NCBI GenBank assembly: GCA_964017185.1
Contig: OZ024876.1
Location: forward strand, 990,001-1,054,000
Direction of reading: 5' to 3'
DNA from: Rugalucina vietnamica
Lineage: Eukaryota > Mollusca > Bivalvia > Lucinida > Lucinidae
Length of the DNA: 64,000 bases
Below, piece after piece: positions 39,101 through 48,690 of this stretch. Under the pieces are notes generated by a model, which saw only the letters and a list, made by a program, of their open reading frames with translations, had not been told where the DNA came from and searched no databases. How positions within the stretch are numbered: the first letter of the stretch is position 1; each line of letters opens with the position of its first letter. The position numbers and the translations under genes are program-made.

Positions 39101-42100
39101 AGTAAATTGGCAAATGGACTGAATCTTTATGATTTAAAAAAGAAATTGTCTCCAGAGGTTGCTCTGGGGTTATATACATGTATATTACCATTCTAGTCAA
39201 ACAAATTTATTGGTATATATTATAGGTCTCAGGTGAGCGTTTACAGGACCATTGGTCCTCTGGTTTCTACTTCTAAACTTAGACCTACTTTTATTTTTCA
39301 CTAAAAGTAACAAATATGAAAAAAAATTCATAGTGAGAGGGTGAGTTATCATATTCTTTCTCAAAGGTAAAATAAATCTACAACTCTGAATCTTAGGGGA
39401 AATTCCTAAGTCTATCATATAGAAAAGAATGTTTATTAATACATGTACCGTTTGTAATAATCCGGTGAAATCAGGCAGGGGTCTGGGGGCCTACGCGGCC
39501 CCCAGAAGCTCTAGGGTACATACCTTTGTCTCACGTGATCTCAGCCTTTCCTGGGATCAATTGTACACTGTACAGTTGCATTAATTTACAACAATATTAA
39601 GGCATAGGAAGAAAGAAAATAGATTAAAAAAAGATACAATATAAAAAAAACATGGCAACTTTGATGGAAACTAGGATATATAATTCATTAATTGTTATGA
39701 AAATGGGACATGCTTTGGACTTAAAAGTAACCCTGACTAAGGAGTAAGGGGTAACATAATGACCATTTATGCACTATATAATATACAGTATGAATACGAT
39801 TTTATTTAAAAAATAAAGAATGAAGAATAAATAGGCAGTTTCAGAGCACTACTATTTGCTATATATATGATCATTCATCGACAACAAATTTTCCTGAAAA
39901 TATAGGAAATATTTTAAAAATATAGGAGATATTATAGGAATATAGGAGGTGCTTAAAAATATAGGATTTGGACCCAAAATATAGGAGTTTAATAGGAATA
40001 TAGGAATTGGTTGACAGCCTGCACTTTTATATAGTAAAACTGGGGTTTACAGGGGTATACCTATTTTTCTTTTTTTTTTTATCCAAAACATTGATTGTGA
40101 CTTCTCGTTAGAATGTGTACACACAATGTTTTGAGCACAAATGTTAAAAATATCAAAATTTTTCCAATGGAATTTTAAATTTTACAACTGAAAAAAAATC
40201 TCAGTAAATTGCATGGGCAAGTGTTCATAATAATTAGTTCTTATGACGAAAATTCTCTTCTCCCCTCTCATCAAGAACATGTCTAATTGTGTCTAATTGA
40301 AGTCAAAGACATGACATTTTTAGTTCATATTTTGAAAAATATCCTATAAACAAATATGCATGTACCAGGCATATTTTTCTGATTCTGACAAATTTCAGGT
40401 TGTATTTTTTTCTTCTTCTTTTTTTTCATGTCAAAAACTTTTTCAGAAATTCCTGAATTTCATCTAGAGGTTAAAAATTGCAGTTTTTGGCAAGTGGTCA
40501 TTTAGTAGCTTGTATGACAATAGTTCATGAAAAGCCCAATCTCATTACTGTTCGTCATGGACCATTTTGTCCCCTGAGGACAGGGGGAGACAATCTAGGG
40601 TTTTCATAAGTTTAAAATTTTACTTTGATTAGTCAGGTAATTGAAAAGATCTATGAAAATGGAGACAAATCACACCTTTTTGAGGCATATATCTTTATAA
40701 TATTATGCTGTTAACATTAATTTACATTTTAAAAACATCACGAAAACATGTCTGTATAATGTATACCCCTTTAAACCCCACTTTTATATACTAAAACTGG
40801 GGTTTATAGGGGTATACCTATTTTTCTTATTTTCGCTCCAAAACCTAGTTTGTGTGTGGCGGTTCTAATGTGTACCAACAGTCTTTGTTTCGAGCAAAAA
40901 TATTAAAAATATCACATTTTATCCAATGAAATTTTTAATTTTTACATGTGAAAAAAATCTTTGTAATGTAGCATGGACATGTTTTCGTAATGAGATGACA
41001 AGACCCTTCATTATAGCTCTTACTTTGGAACGTCTTGAGGCATTATCATTAATTTACATTTGAGCTGCATCATGAGAAAAACATTGTTTTGCCTATGCGA
41101 TAACAAAAGTGCAGATCATTATAGCTCTTACTTTGGAACATCTTGGAACTCATCCACTTTGAGATATTCTATTTCTGGAAAGTATGTGTTTTGCTGCTTT
41201 CCACTGATTGGTTGGCTTGATGATGTGGGTTGGGCTGTCTGTGAGGAAGATTTTCGATTGGCTGATGCAGACTTTGCTGGTTTCTGATTGGTTTGTGTAG
41301 TGTCTCCAGCTCCCTTATCTGTACCTGAAGGTTCACTATAAAACAAATGAGAAGCATAGTGTATGTGCTGTTTTATGGTCAGAGCTCATAAGCAATCAAG
41401 TATAAATATTAAGTCAAGTAAAAATTTGTTTAACAGTCAAAGGACATTTAATGATAAAGCTTTAAGCTGCTTTTCGAGTCAATACAGCCCAGTTTGTGTC
41501 AAATCTGTTTGGAAACCCTGAATACATGGTCCGTACAGCCCAGTTTGTGTCAAATAAAATATGTTTAGAAACCCTGACTACACGAGTCCATACAGCCTGG
41601 ATTATGTCAAATCTGTTTGGAAACCCTGAATACATGGGTCCATACAGTCCATGTCAAATTTAATACAATCTTTCCTATGACTCTGATGGTTGGTAGGTTG
41701 TGCCGATGTTTTATGTCCCACTAAAACATCTACGGTCATTTAAAGACAGGAGCTCTCATAAAAAAGATTGGAGGAGCTCAAAATGTAAGTCACCACTCCT
41801 GATTTACACAACCTCATGATAAAACCAGTTTTTCGTATAATATCAGTAACTGCACAGTTGAGCAGCGCCTGTATACATGTACATGTATCTTATAATGCCT
41901 CTTCTTCAATCCTAATTGCAAGCTTATAACCGTATACTGTGAGTGTACAGGCCGGTTTGTGTCAAACCTGATTAGTTAGAAACTAAATGTCTGGTTTTCT
42001 GGCAAAGCGGCTCCTACTGTACCTGTCCTGTTGTCTAGGTAATCTCTCTGGGATATTATCTACTGTGTAGGTCAGTTGAGTGTTTAGTTTCTTCAGGTAC

Positions 42101-45035
42101 TCATTTCTCTCCTGAAACAGTACGAACTAAATGAGCCATGACGAGAGGAAAACGGTCTATGAGATTTCCGACCAGGTCTGATGCAAACCAGACTATACAC
42201 ACAGAAGAAAACTAGAATCTTGAAATTTTGGGTGTAAGTAGAGGAGGAATTGTACTCTCTGTGTAGCAAAAACAAAGGCACTGATCAGCAATGCAATTAC
42301 TGCACAGCTGATCTGCTGCTTTGTTTTCGCATAATCAAAAATCTGGTTTTCATATGACGCAGCTCAAATCTGCTTTTACATGCAGAAACAATACAAAAAC
42401 CGGTTTTACAATTAATTGTAAAAGTTTGAAGTAGTTGTACATACATGTAGTGTGTAGTGTATTCTTGAGCACTATGTGAAGATTATGCTTCACTTTCTTC
42501 AGTTCTAATTAGTCTAAAACCTTGCCTTCATGATAATGGTTTTTCGCAGAAAATTTGTGTATGGGGGACAATAGGAAAATTATTTTCATGTCAAAATCTT
42601 GATCTTAGTTTGTCCTTTATAGGACAAAAAAAAATGAAAATAGGTGAACAGATAAAGTTTTTATGGTCAAAATGAATTTTGAATAGGGACTTTGCATTGG
42701 CAAGGGAGATAATCGATGCTCATGAAAATGCATATTTTTTCGAAAATTTTTACTTGATCATAAAGATTAAGTCTCAGGTTTGCCATTTGTGTCATTTCAT
42801 AATGTTTTTCAGCAATCATGACTTAATACTAGGAATTTAAAATTTCTGCGGGAAAATGTTTACATCCCTTCCATGAGATTTTTGTACAGGGAATCCCTAT
42901 TCAAATATGTATTTGACCAGAACTTTTTTATTTGTCTACCGATTTTCAAAATTTTTGCTGCACATTTTGCGACAAACTAGATGCTGACTCAATGCTCAAT
43001 TGTGCAAAGAAAATATTTCATCTACATTTGAACAGTTGTAAAATATTGCCAAAAACCATTATCAGTCAATGGGAAACACACTTCAGAAAGAAATCATTAT
43101 CAGGAATTGGATACAAATTCTAGAAAAGAATATAATATAACGGCCACATTACGTCAATGAATTTCAATTAAATTAAAGTTTCAGTTAAATTCACGAAGCA
43201 ATAAATGAAACTTAACAGGACTTTTATGCAAAGTTTTGAAACACTCATCATATATACCTGTAACCTGGTGACTTTCTCTTTGTGTAGCTGTATATCTCTA
43301 TTGTAATCTGCCATCAAGTTTTGAATGCTGTCCATTTCTGATTCGAAACTCTAAGAAACAAAATGAGCCTATGCATGAGAAAACCAACAATTTAGTTTCC
43401 GAACATGTCCAATATAAACCAGCCTGTACAGTCAGAGAAGCAGGCTTGAGCCTTGATATTTTTGCTATATATCTAGAGGAGGAATTGCACTATTGGTGAG
43501 CAAAACCAAAGGTGCTGATCAGCTGTGCAGTTACTGCAAAGCTGATCTGCCTCTTTGTTTTTCGCCTATGCATGTGGTCGGTTTTCTTATGCGATGGCTA
43601 AAATCATATCAATATTGCTTTTCTCAGATTTATCATATTATTAAAACAAACAGTGCAGAGGGGAATAAGTGTCCTCATTGTTTGACTTTTTTCTTCAGAT
43701 AATAATTTGGTCCATGCTTAATGGGGCTTGTAAGGCCATTATTATGGTATTCAAAAAGAATGGTCACAAATAAGCCGAGAAATTGTTCTAAAAACTTCTT
43801 AAATGAGCCTCCACATGAGAAAACCAGGTTTGACATATACCAGGCTGTACAGCCACAGTAGGCTAGAAGCTTGGATCTGAATCTGAATGATTTACTGGTG
43901 ATACGCCAAATCGACAATACTTCACCAGGGGGGTGCGCCAAGAGGGAAATTAGTCCAAGATTGTCAAGTTTAGAAAGAAGAGACAATGTTCTCACTATGG
44001 GGTGACAACAAAGGTGCTGATCAGCTGTGCAATCGAGTCCTCCGTCAAACCACCCATCATTAGTATTCATCTCTATATTGACCATTCAAATCAGCACATT
44101 AGCTTATGGTCAATGGATTATGATGGTTATACAACAAGGCGGTTAGACAAACAAACCAACACATGCTTTTTACAAGAAAATATAGGTGCAAAAACACAAT
44201 GTTTGTTTAAGGACATTGGGGTGGGCGTGGTTATACCTTGCTGGCGGAGGAGTCAATTACTGAAAGAAATGCATATGGAAATGTAGAATAAGATATGAGC
44301 CACAGTAATGTGTCTGTCTAGAGTGCTTTTTCTTAGATAATGCTCAGCTAAGTTGAGCATAAAAATATTTTTATAACCTCAAGGCCTGGTCCTGAGGTTT
44401 TAAAATATTTTTCTTGCTCAACTCAGCCGAGCATGAAATTTTAACTGCTCACAAACACTGCATTTAGAAATAACCAAAATTGGTACATGTAGTTATTTCT
44501 GGCTTAGATATCCAAAGGCAGTCATTTATCCTGCTGGTAAATGTTAAATGATAACAACAGTTAAAACATTTGAGCCGCGACGCGAGAAAACCGGTCTTCG
44601 GGATTTCCGACCAGGTCCGACACAAACCGGGCTGTACAAGCTCAGGAGCAGGCTAGAAGCTTGAAATTTCGGATATAAGAAGAAGAGGAAATATACTATC
44701 CGTGTAGCGAAAACAAAGGTGCTGATCAGCTTCGCGGTTACCGCGAAGCTGATCTGCGCCTTTGTTTTCGCCTAGGCAAAAATCCAGTTTTCTCACGATG
44801 CGGCTCATCTATAAACAGGTTAAACTTAAGTCTTATTTGAGTTAAGCATTAAAAAGGATTTATAACCTTGGGACATGGTGACTAACCTGCAAATGTTCCA
44901 GACATTCACTGTCATCTCTGATTGCTAGTTTTATGTCCAGCAAGTTCTGAAGATCAGAAACCTTGGTTGAAAAATGTTGTAGAAGCCCTCGGGAGTTGGT
45001 TGAATTCATCTTGAATCAAACATCTAATAGAATGC
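32944..45035 (-). CDS. SKA1: SKA1, spindle and kinetochore-associated protein 1 (complete, 6 coding exons)
   Basis: Coding exons on the - strand are 45009-44887, 43350-43258, 42111-42023, 41335-41132, 36350-36181 and 33101-32944, joining in one frame for 278 residues plus TGA (human SKA1 is 255). Residues 1-102 are coiled-coil-rich (SKA core assembly). About 103-165 is a Ser/Gln/Lys-rich linker. The remainder is the winged-helix microtubule-binding domain: YLKGRITYDQINKFI, SKYKLLKQKKSSLN, SQETKDTAG, ILRHCKRMREVRAGKITRI. The Arg residues matching human Arg236 and Arg245 (LRH and EVR) are kept. The family acts at outer kinetochores with SKA2 and SKA3 to hold depolymerising microtubules. It is convergent with the A2M-like gene. 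Confidence 0.95.
33160..34915. mobile_element. MITE A split by HTR3
   Basis: AAAATGGGGTGAACAGGGGT ends at 33200 and CTTAATTTTGATACAAAGCA resumes at 34856 and runs to about 34915. Joined they read like the MITE A at 19303 (GGGGTATACCTATTTTTCTT). The inserted HTR3 is therefore younger. Confidence 0.8.
33201..34851 (+). mobile_element. Hairpin-headed tandem-repeat element HTR3, copy 1
   Basis: Head hairpin AGCTCACCTGAGCC GAA GGCTCATAGGTGAGCT, then CCGTCGTCCGTCG and tandem-type blocks (CTGAAACCGCTGGGCCGATT, GACTTATAATGGAAAAAGTG). The tail is CAGGTGAGTGTTTACAGGAC followed by hairpin GGACCATTGGTCC and CTCTGG before T. A terminal hairpin next to CTRR is the classic Helitron 3' signature. Phrases such as TGACCTTGACC and AAGATGGCCGCC are typical of the family. 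Confidence 0.88.
34916..35255. other. SKA1 intron stretch with no assigned element
   Basis: Contains an inverted pair around TATGATTCATCATGG / TATGATGATTCATTG near 35160-35215. Nothing else recognised. Confidence 0.45.
35260..35838 (+). mobile_element. 366-bp interspersed element, copy 2, split by MITE B
   Basis: GTGAACCACTGCTGAAGCTG start and CCCACCTCAGTTTTTGGAGT near the end match the copies at 7215 and 54957. It is older and interrupted at 35525-35757. Confidence 0.85.
35525..35757. mobile_element. MITE family B nested in the 366-bp element
   Basis: GAGCCGCTGCTTGGGAAAAC start, AACTTTCAAGCTTCTAGCCT body, end TTTTCTCATGCACAGGCTCA. Confidence 0.85.
35851..36160. mobile_element. 310-bp C/G-rich MITE family H
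   Basis: TIRs of about 36 bp: TGCACTTGTCATTTGTAACC and (reverse of right) TGCACTAGTCATTTGTAACC, each followed by a poly-C/CAGGCC tract. Flanked by TAA/AT. It ends 20 bases from SKA1 exon 5. Confidence 0.9.
36181..36350 (-). CDS. SKA1: SKA1 exon 5 (winged helix)
   Basis: Acceptor GCTAATTTCAG; encodes YLKGRITYDQINKFIDGINA, SKYKLLKQKKSSL and YKSQETKDTAG, near-collinear with human YMKSRLTYNQINDVIKEINK and EETKDTKG. Donor GCAG|GTAGGT leaves one base. Confidence 0.95.
36429..40020. mobile_element. hAT-like non-autonomous element carrying an HTR3
   Basis: Ends AGGCTGTCAACC and GGTTGACAGCCT are exact inverted copies flanked by CCACTTTC and GCACTTTT, an 8-bp target duplication with two differences. 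Both ends carry ATATAGGAGTTT-type subterminal repeats. No transposase. It holds HTR3 copy 2 in its middle. Confidence 0.85.
36851..39263 (+). mobile_element. Hairpin-headed tandem-repeat element HTR3, copy 2
   Basis: Head hairpin as in copy 1, then GTCGTCCGTCGTCGTCCGTC, then five tandem units of about 450 bp (CTTCTCTGAAACCGCTTGGC at about 37420, 37875, 38327, 38778). The units at about 37.9-38.8 kb are nearly identical, indicating recent amplification. Tail hairpin GGACCATTGGTCC then CTCTGG|T. Open frames of 70-odd codons on the - strand are repeat artefacts. Confidence 0.92.
40735..41000 (+). mobile_element. MITE family A copy
   Basis: CACGAAAACATGTCTGTATA, ACTTTTATATACTAAAACTG, GGCGGTTCTAATGTGTACCA, TAGCATGGACATGTTTTCGT. 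Confidence 0.87.
41010..41146 (-). repeat. Duplicated donor end of SKA1 exon 4 around a MITE B remnant
   Basis: ATTATAGCTCTTACTTTGGA-AC(G/A)TCTTG occurs at 41010-41037 and 41119-41146. The second copy contains the true donor. About 80 bp between hold a deleted MITE B (GAGCTGCATCATGAGAAAAA, GCGATAACAAAAGTGCAGAT). Confidence 0.87.
41132..41335 (-). CDS. SKA1: SKA1 exon 4 (linker)
   Basis: Acceptor TTTTATAG; encodes a low-complexity Ser/Thr/Gln linker ending PEIEYLKVDEFQDVPK, matching the EFNGVPSY approach to the human winged helix. Donor AA|GTAAGA leaves two bases. Confidence 0.92.
41475..41660. repeat. Tandem fragments of MITE B body
   Basis: CAGTTTGTGTCAAATCTGTT and GGAAACCCTGAATACATGG recur three times with a period of roughly 60-66 bp, derived from the TTTGTGTCAGACCTGGTCAG part of MITE B. 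Confidence 0.8.
41820..42015. mobile_element. MITE family B copy
   Basis: Body GTGTCAAACCTGATTAGTTA, end GGTTTTCTGGCAAAGCGGCT, about 9 bases from SKA1 exon 3. Confidence 0.8.
42023..42111 (-). CDS. SKA1: SKA1 exon 3
   Basis: Acceptor TGTTTCAG; encodes ERNEYLKKLNTQLTYTVDNI and PERLPRQQD, similar to the VPSHLPQ region of human SKA1. Donor AG|GTACAG leaves two bases. MITE B copies sit within about 20 bp on both sides. Confidence 0.9.
42132..42366. mobile_element. MITE family B copy
   Basis: GAGCCATGACGAGAGGAAAA start about 21 bases from SKA1 exon 3, ACCAGGTCTGATGCAAACCA body, GCAATTACTGCACAGCTGAT centre, end TTTTCATATGACGCAGCTCA. Confidence 0.88.
42530..43068. mobile_element. Foldback element
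   Basis: ATGATAATGGTTTTT on the left pairs with AAAAACCATTATC on the right. GGTCAAAATGAATTTTGAAT and GGTGAACAGATAAAG pair with ATTCAAATATGTATTTGACC and TATTTGTCTACC. About 540 bp, no ORF. Confidence 0.75.
43258..43350 (-). CDS. SKA1: SKA1 exon 2 (coiled coil)
   Basis: Acceptor TTTCTTAG; encodes SFESEMDSIQNLMADYNRDI then QLHKEKVTRLQ; donor CAG|GTATAT. 31 codons, phase 0, heptad-like. Confidence 0.9.
43364..43602. mobile_element. MITE family B copy
   Basis: GAGCCTATGCATGAGAAAAC start 14 bases from SKA1 exon 2, TGCAGTTACTGCAAAGCTGA centre, end GGTTTTCTTATGCGATGGCT. Confidence 0.88.
43804..44035. mobile_element. MITE family B copy with foreign centre insert
   Basis: GAGCCTCCACATGAGAAAAC start, GGCTGTACAGCCACAGTAGG, then about 95 bp of unrelated sequence (TGATTTACTGGTGATACGCC), then GTTTAGAAAGAAGAGACAAT and GGTGCTGATCAGCTGTGC where it stops. 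Confidence 0.78.
44335..44465. mobile_element. MITE family E copy
   Basis: ATGCTCAGCTAAGTTGAGCA and TGCTCAACTCAGCCGAGCAT flank mirrored CCTCAAGGCC/GGTCCTGAGG. Confidence 0.72.
44570..44808. mobile_element. MITE family B, reference copy
   Basis: Nearly intact: TIRs GAGCCGCGACGCGAGAAAAC and GTTTTCTCACGATGCGGCTC; body ACCAGGTCCGACACAAACCG, TAGAAGCTTGAAATTTCGGA; central 64-nt hairpin about 44705-44770 with GCGGTTACCGC at its tip. About 239 bp, no coding capacity. Confidence 0.95.
44887..45009 (-). CDS. SKA1: SKA1 exon 1 (start codon)
   Basis: ATG at 45009-45007, then NSTNSRGLLQHFSTKVSDLQ and NLLDIKLAIRDD, a helical start like the human N-terminus. Donor TTGCAG|GTTAGT, 41 codons, phase 0. A 5' UTR piece runs to 45035, where TTTTCTTTTACAG marks an acceptor, so an upstream non-coding exon is expected but not identified. 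Confidence 0.9.
45010..45035 (-). other. SKA1: SKA1 5' UTR piece with splice acceptor
   Basis: Reading - strand, TTTTCTTTTACAG precedes 26 bases of leader before the ATG. A non-coding first exon and promoter should lie at higher coordinates. I could not place them between here and the repeat starting near 45520. Confidence 0.6.
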
Positions 45036-45520
45036 CTGTAAAAGAAAACAGCATCTCAAAATCTCTCATTTTCAAAGCAGTGGCCTTATAGTTAACAGTA
45101 AGCAAAATCATACATGATTTAAAATACTTTAATATTCCTGGGTCTATTTCAGATTAATGGAAATAATTACGTGATTCAATGGCCAAGGAGCAAGACTGTT
45201 GGTCTCATGTGCTTTTTTTTAGATAATGCCTTGAAGTTTCTGACTACAAGAAATTTGAAACAGTAGAAGTCCTACCATAGCCAATTGCACATTCTTTGCA
45301 TTTTTCTTAAAGTCCACAGGTGCATGACAATTCAACTTGAAATTGATTTCTGGCAGATGTGTGCAGTTCAGGATAAAAGGTTGATTGCAATGAGTGTGTG
45401 GGCTAATTTTCTAAAGAACGACTGTTTTTGTCAAAATTTAAATTTTAGAAGAAACGTCCCTTGGTCTTCGGTAGGACATTGTTTTAAAGTCGGTAGCTAG
45501 AAGACAGCTTCTACCAAAAG

Positions 45521-45580
45521 TAGCCCAAGGGCAACAATTGCTCACCTGAGAGTCAACAAGTACAGTCACTGGACAAAGTT

Positions 45581-45625
<45 letters not shown>

Positions 45626-48176
45626 CTGATCAAAATTGAAGATGCTGGAGTGGCCACAACACTAAAAATTGATTTTTCAAACATTCAAGGGCAGCTAACT
45701 CCGCAGTCCAGGGTCACATCTGGCTCAAATTCGAACTCATCCAAAACGTTATGGTTATCCTTGTTTCTTCCAAGAATGAAGAAGATCTGATTAGAGTGGC
45801 AACACTAAAGGGCAGCTAACTCCGCAGTCAGAGGTCGGATCTGGCTGAAATTTGACATCATCTGAGACATTGTAGTTATTCTTGTTTCCTGCAAGAATGA
45901 AGAAGATCCACTGAAAAACAAAGATGCTAGAGTGGCCACAACACAAAATATTGATTTTTCAAACACTCAAGGGCAGATAACTCCGCAGTCAGAGGTCGGA
46001 TCTGGTCAAAATTCGAACTCATTCAAGATATTGTAGATATCCTTGTTAGCTAATCCTTGTTACCTTTCTTTATTTCTTTCTCACCTGCAAGAATGAAGAA
46101 GATCCACTGAGAAACAAAGATGCTAGAGTGGCCACAACACAAAATATTGATTTTTCAAACACTCAAGGGCAGATAACTCCGCAGTCAGAGATCGGATCTG
46201 GTCGAAATTCGAACTCATCCGAGATATTATGGATGTCCTATTTACTTCCAAGAATAAAGAAGATCCAAATAAAAATGAAGGCGCTAGAGTGGCCACAACA
46301 CTAAATATTGATTTTTCACACAGTCAAGGGCAGATAACTCTGCAGTCAGAGGTCGGATCTGGCTGAAATTCGAATTCGAACTCATCCGAGATGTTATGAC
46401 TATCCTTGTTCTTTCCAAGTATGAAGAAGATCCAATCAAAATTGAAGGCGCTAGAGTGGCCACAACACAAAATAATGATTTTTCAAACACTCAAGGGCAG
46501 CTAACTCCACAGTCAAAGGTCGGATCTAGCTGAAATTCAAATCCATTATAGTTGTCCTTGTTACCTGCAAGAATGAAGACGATCCACTGAAAAATAATGG
46601 TGCTTGAGTGGCCACAACATTTTTCCCATTATTTATATAAGTCTATGGGGATTTTTCCAGACGCTCAAGGGCAGCTAACTCCGCAATCTGAGGTCGAACC
46701 TAGCCGAAATTCGAACTCATCCTAGATGTAATGGTTGTCCTTGTTATTCCCAAGAATGAAGAAGATCCAATCAAAAATGAAGTTGCTAGAGTGGCCACAA
46801 CATTTTCCCAATTATAACTCAATGGGAGCTATCTGTTGTCATGGAAACCAGAGTTCTGATCCGACCTGGCCCAAAACCTAATGCAACCTTTCCAAGGATT
46901 TTTTTGGCAATTTTGGGAAGGGGCCCTAGGGCCTTTCCGATTGGGAAAATTAGCGACGTAAACCCTGAATTTGGGAAATTTTCAGAATATTTAAAATTGA
47001 TATTATTACCAAGTTGACATAGTTTATCAAGCTTATGCATTCAGAATCATTTAATAATAACATAATAGCATTTCAAACAGCAGAACTTATATTTCACAAG
47101 GAATTGAACTTTTGAAAATAATTTTCAGCTGTGATTGGGAATTTTTTTCTACAAATTGGGAAAAAATTCTCCTAACTCTCATTGGGAATGGGGCCTTATT
47201 TCGGCCCCTGAGACACCCGAAAAAAATCCCTGCTTTCCCCCTCCTCAATGATGCTTCAGATAAAATTTGATTGCGATTGGACTTCTTGTCTTAGAGATAT
47301 TCAAGATTGAAATTGTGAACGCATGGACGGACGTCGGCTCGACTACTATACTATAAGCTCACATTGTGAGCCTTCGGCTCAGGTGCAGCGAAGTAGATAA
47401 CGATGCGTACTGCGTATGTACGCACGATTTTTCGCTCTGTACGCATTAAAAATTCAGACCTATGCGTACCATGTACGCAGTAAAAATCATCGGTACGCAA
47501 ACAGTTTTCGGCTTTATGCGTACTCAGATGAAATACCTTTAAAATTGTAAAAAAAAAAAAAAAAAAAAAAAAACCAAAAAACTTTTCAACTTGTTTTGTC
47601 TGGCTGCTTTGTCAACGATCAAGAAGTAGTTACAATATTAATGTAGCCTTTGATCGTTCCGTATTACATATCATGGAATATATTATGTACCTTCAGTAGT
47701 TATAGCATATACCTGCTCTCCGTCCAGTGCCTCGGCCAGACAAATTGTTTACCTAAGATGTATTTATGACTTTGGTACATAGAATAGGCGTTTTGCATCG
47801 GTTTCTGGTAATTGTTTTTAATTTAAAACTTGACGTATTCCATGTTCTACAGCCATTCCAGTTTATCATTTTCCTCATTTTTTTCTTATTGTTTATGCAA
47901 GGGGCAAATATTTGGTTAAACATGCCTAAACAATAGAATAACATTTAATTACAGGATTATCTACCAGATTACTTCAACAATTTTCATATTTGAATGACTT
48001 GCCTTATTCATACGTGTACACATATCTGTAATTTCGATTCTGGATGAGAGGTTACAACAAGAATCCTCAGAAAACGGGTACACGGTTGTATTGTCGGTAC
48101 GCACTGTACATTTATTTTGATGCGTACAGTACGCATTGTGAAAAATAATTATCTACATCACTGAGGTGAGCTAAAA
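45521..48176 (-). mobile_element. Hairpin-headed tandem-repeat element HTR4, split by a MITE
   Basis: Reverse orientation. The head TTTTAGCTCACCT...CACCTGAGCCGAAGGCTCAC is broken at 47396-48163. The body has about nine units of 160-190 bp (AGGGCAGATAACTCCGCAGT, CTAGAGTGGCCACAACAC, GAATGAAGAAGATCCA). The tail is CTCTCAGGTGAGCAATTGTT then GCCCTTGGGC. A T39 run (about 45582-45620) lies inside. It shares the head stem with HTR3 but not the unit sequence. Confidence 0.87.
47396..48163. mobile_element. 768-bp MITE family I with TGCGTAC-rich ends
   Basis: TIRs CAGCGAAGTAGATAA and CAGTGATGTAGATAA (reverse of right end), flanked by AGGTG on both sides. Ends are packed with ATGCGTACTG/GTACGCA motifs. 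An A-run lies at 47551. Termini and TSD fit hAT-like elements loosely. No ORF. Confidence 0.85.
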
Positions 48177-48185
48177 AGCAAATGA

Positions 48186-48375
48186 GACCATTCTTGCTCC
48201 TTTTTGTTTTTTTTTACTGTCTACTCAGTCGATCAATTTCTGACCATTACCTCAGGAGCTGTGGAAATGTGACTTGCTCAAGGCCACAACAAAAGGCGCC
48301 CCGGCTGAGGATTGAACCTGGGACCTCTGGGACTGGAGTCAACCACTCTATCCCTGCCCCGGTCGGCTCATTGGG
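48186..48375 (-). mobile_element. tRNA-derived SINE with LINE-like tail, copy 1
   Basis: On the - strand: AGGGATAGAGTGGTTGACTC (A-box region), CCAGGTTCAATCCT (B box), a GC-rich body, then CCTGAGGTAATGGTCAGAAA and TTGATCGACTGAGTA and an A-rich end. The tail matches 53236-53275 downstream of the LINE at 49.3 kb. Confidence 0.83.
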
Positions 48376-48499
48376 GATTACCATTTAATTTTGGTCAAAC
48401 TCTGGATGTTTTATACTTTGCTGTATGAAGAATGATACTTTGATGCTTATCAAATTTTTAGCAGTATATTAAAAAATGGTAGTTGGCCGGGTGGTGGTG

Positions 48500-48690
48500 T
48501 TTTTGTTTTTTTTTGTTTGTTTTTTGTTGTTTTTTTGGGGTTCTTTACTGTTTACTGAGTCAATCAATTTCTGACCATTACCACAGGTGCTGTGGAAATG
48601 TGTTTTGCACAAGGCCACATCGAAAGGCGCCCCGGAATGAATCTGGGACCTCTGCGACCGGACAACCACTCTATCCCTGAGCCAGTCCGC
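48500..48690 (-). mobile_element. tRNA-derived SINE with LINE-like tail, copy 2
   Basis: Same order on the - strand: AGGGATAGAGTGGTTGTCC, degenerate B box CCAGATTCATTCC, GGTAATGGTCAGAAATTGAT and TGACTCAGTAAACAG, with an A-rich end. Confidence 0.82.

Larger units (their letters stand above)
36380..40245. mobile_element. MITE A split by a 3.6-kb TIR element
   Basis: Left part 36380-36428 (CAGGAAAACATGTGCATGAA, ATACCCCTCAGATCCCACTT) and right part 40021-40245 (CACTTTTATATAGTAAAACT, TGTACACACAATGTTTTGAG, ATTGCATGGGCAAG) rejoin as one MITE A. Confidence 0.85.

Noticed and set aside
45582..45620. T39 run as a terminator or retroposon tail
   Set aside because: It lies inside an HTR4 unit with no element boundary at its ends, so it is a simple-sequence expansion.
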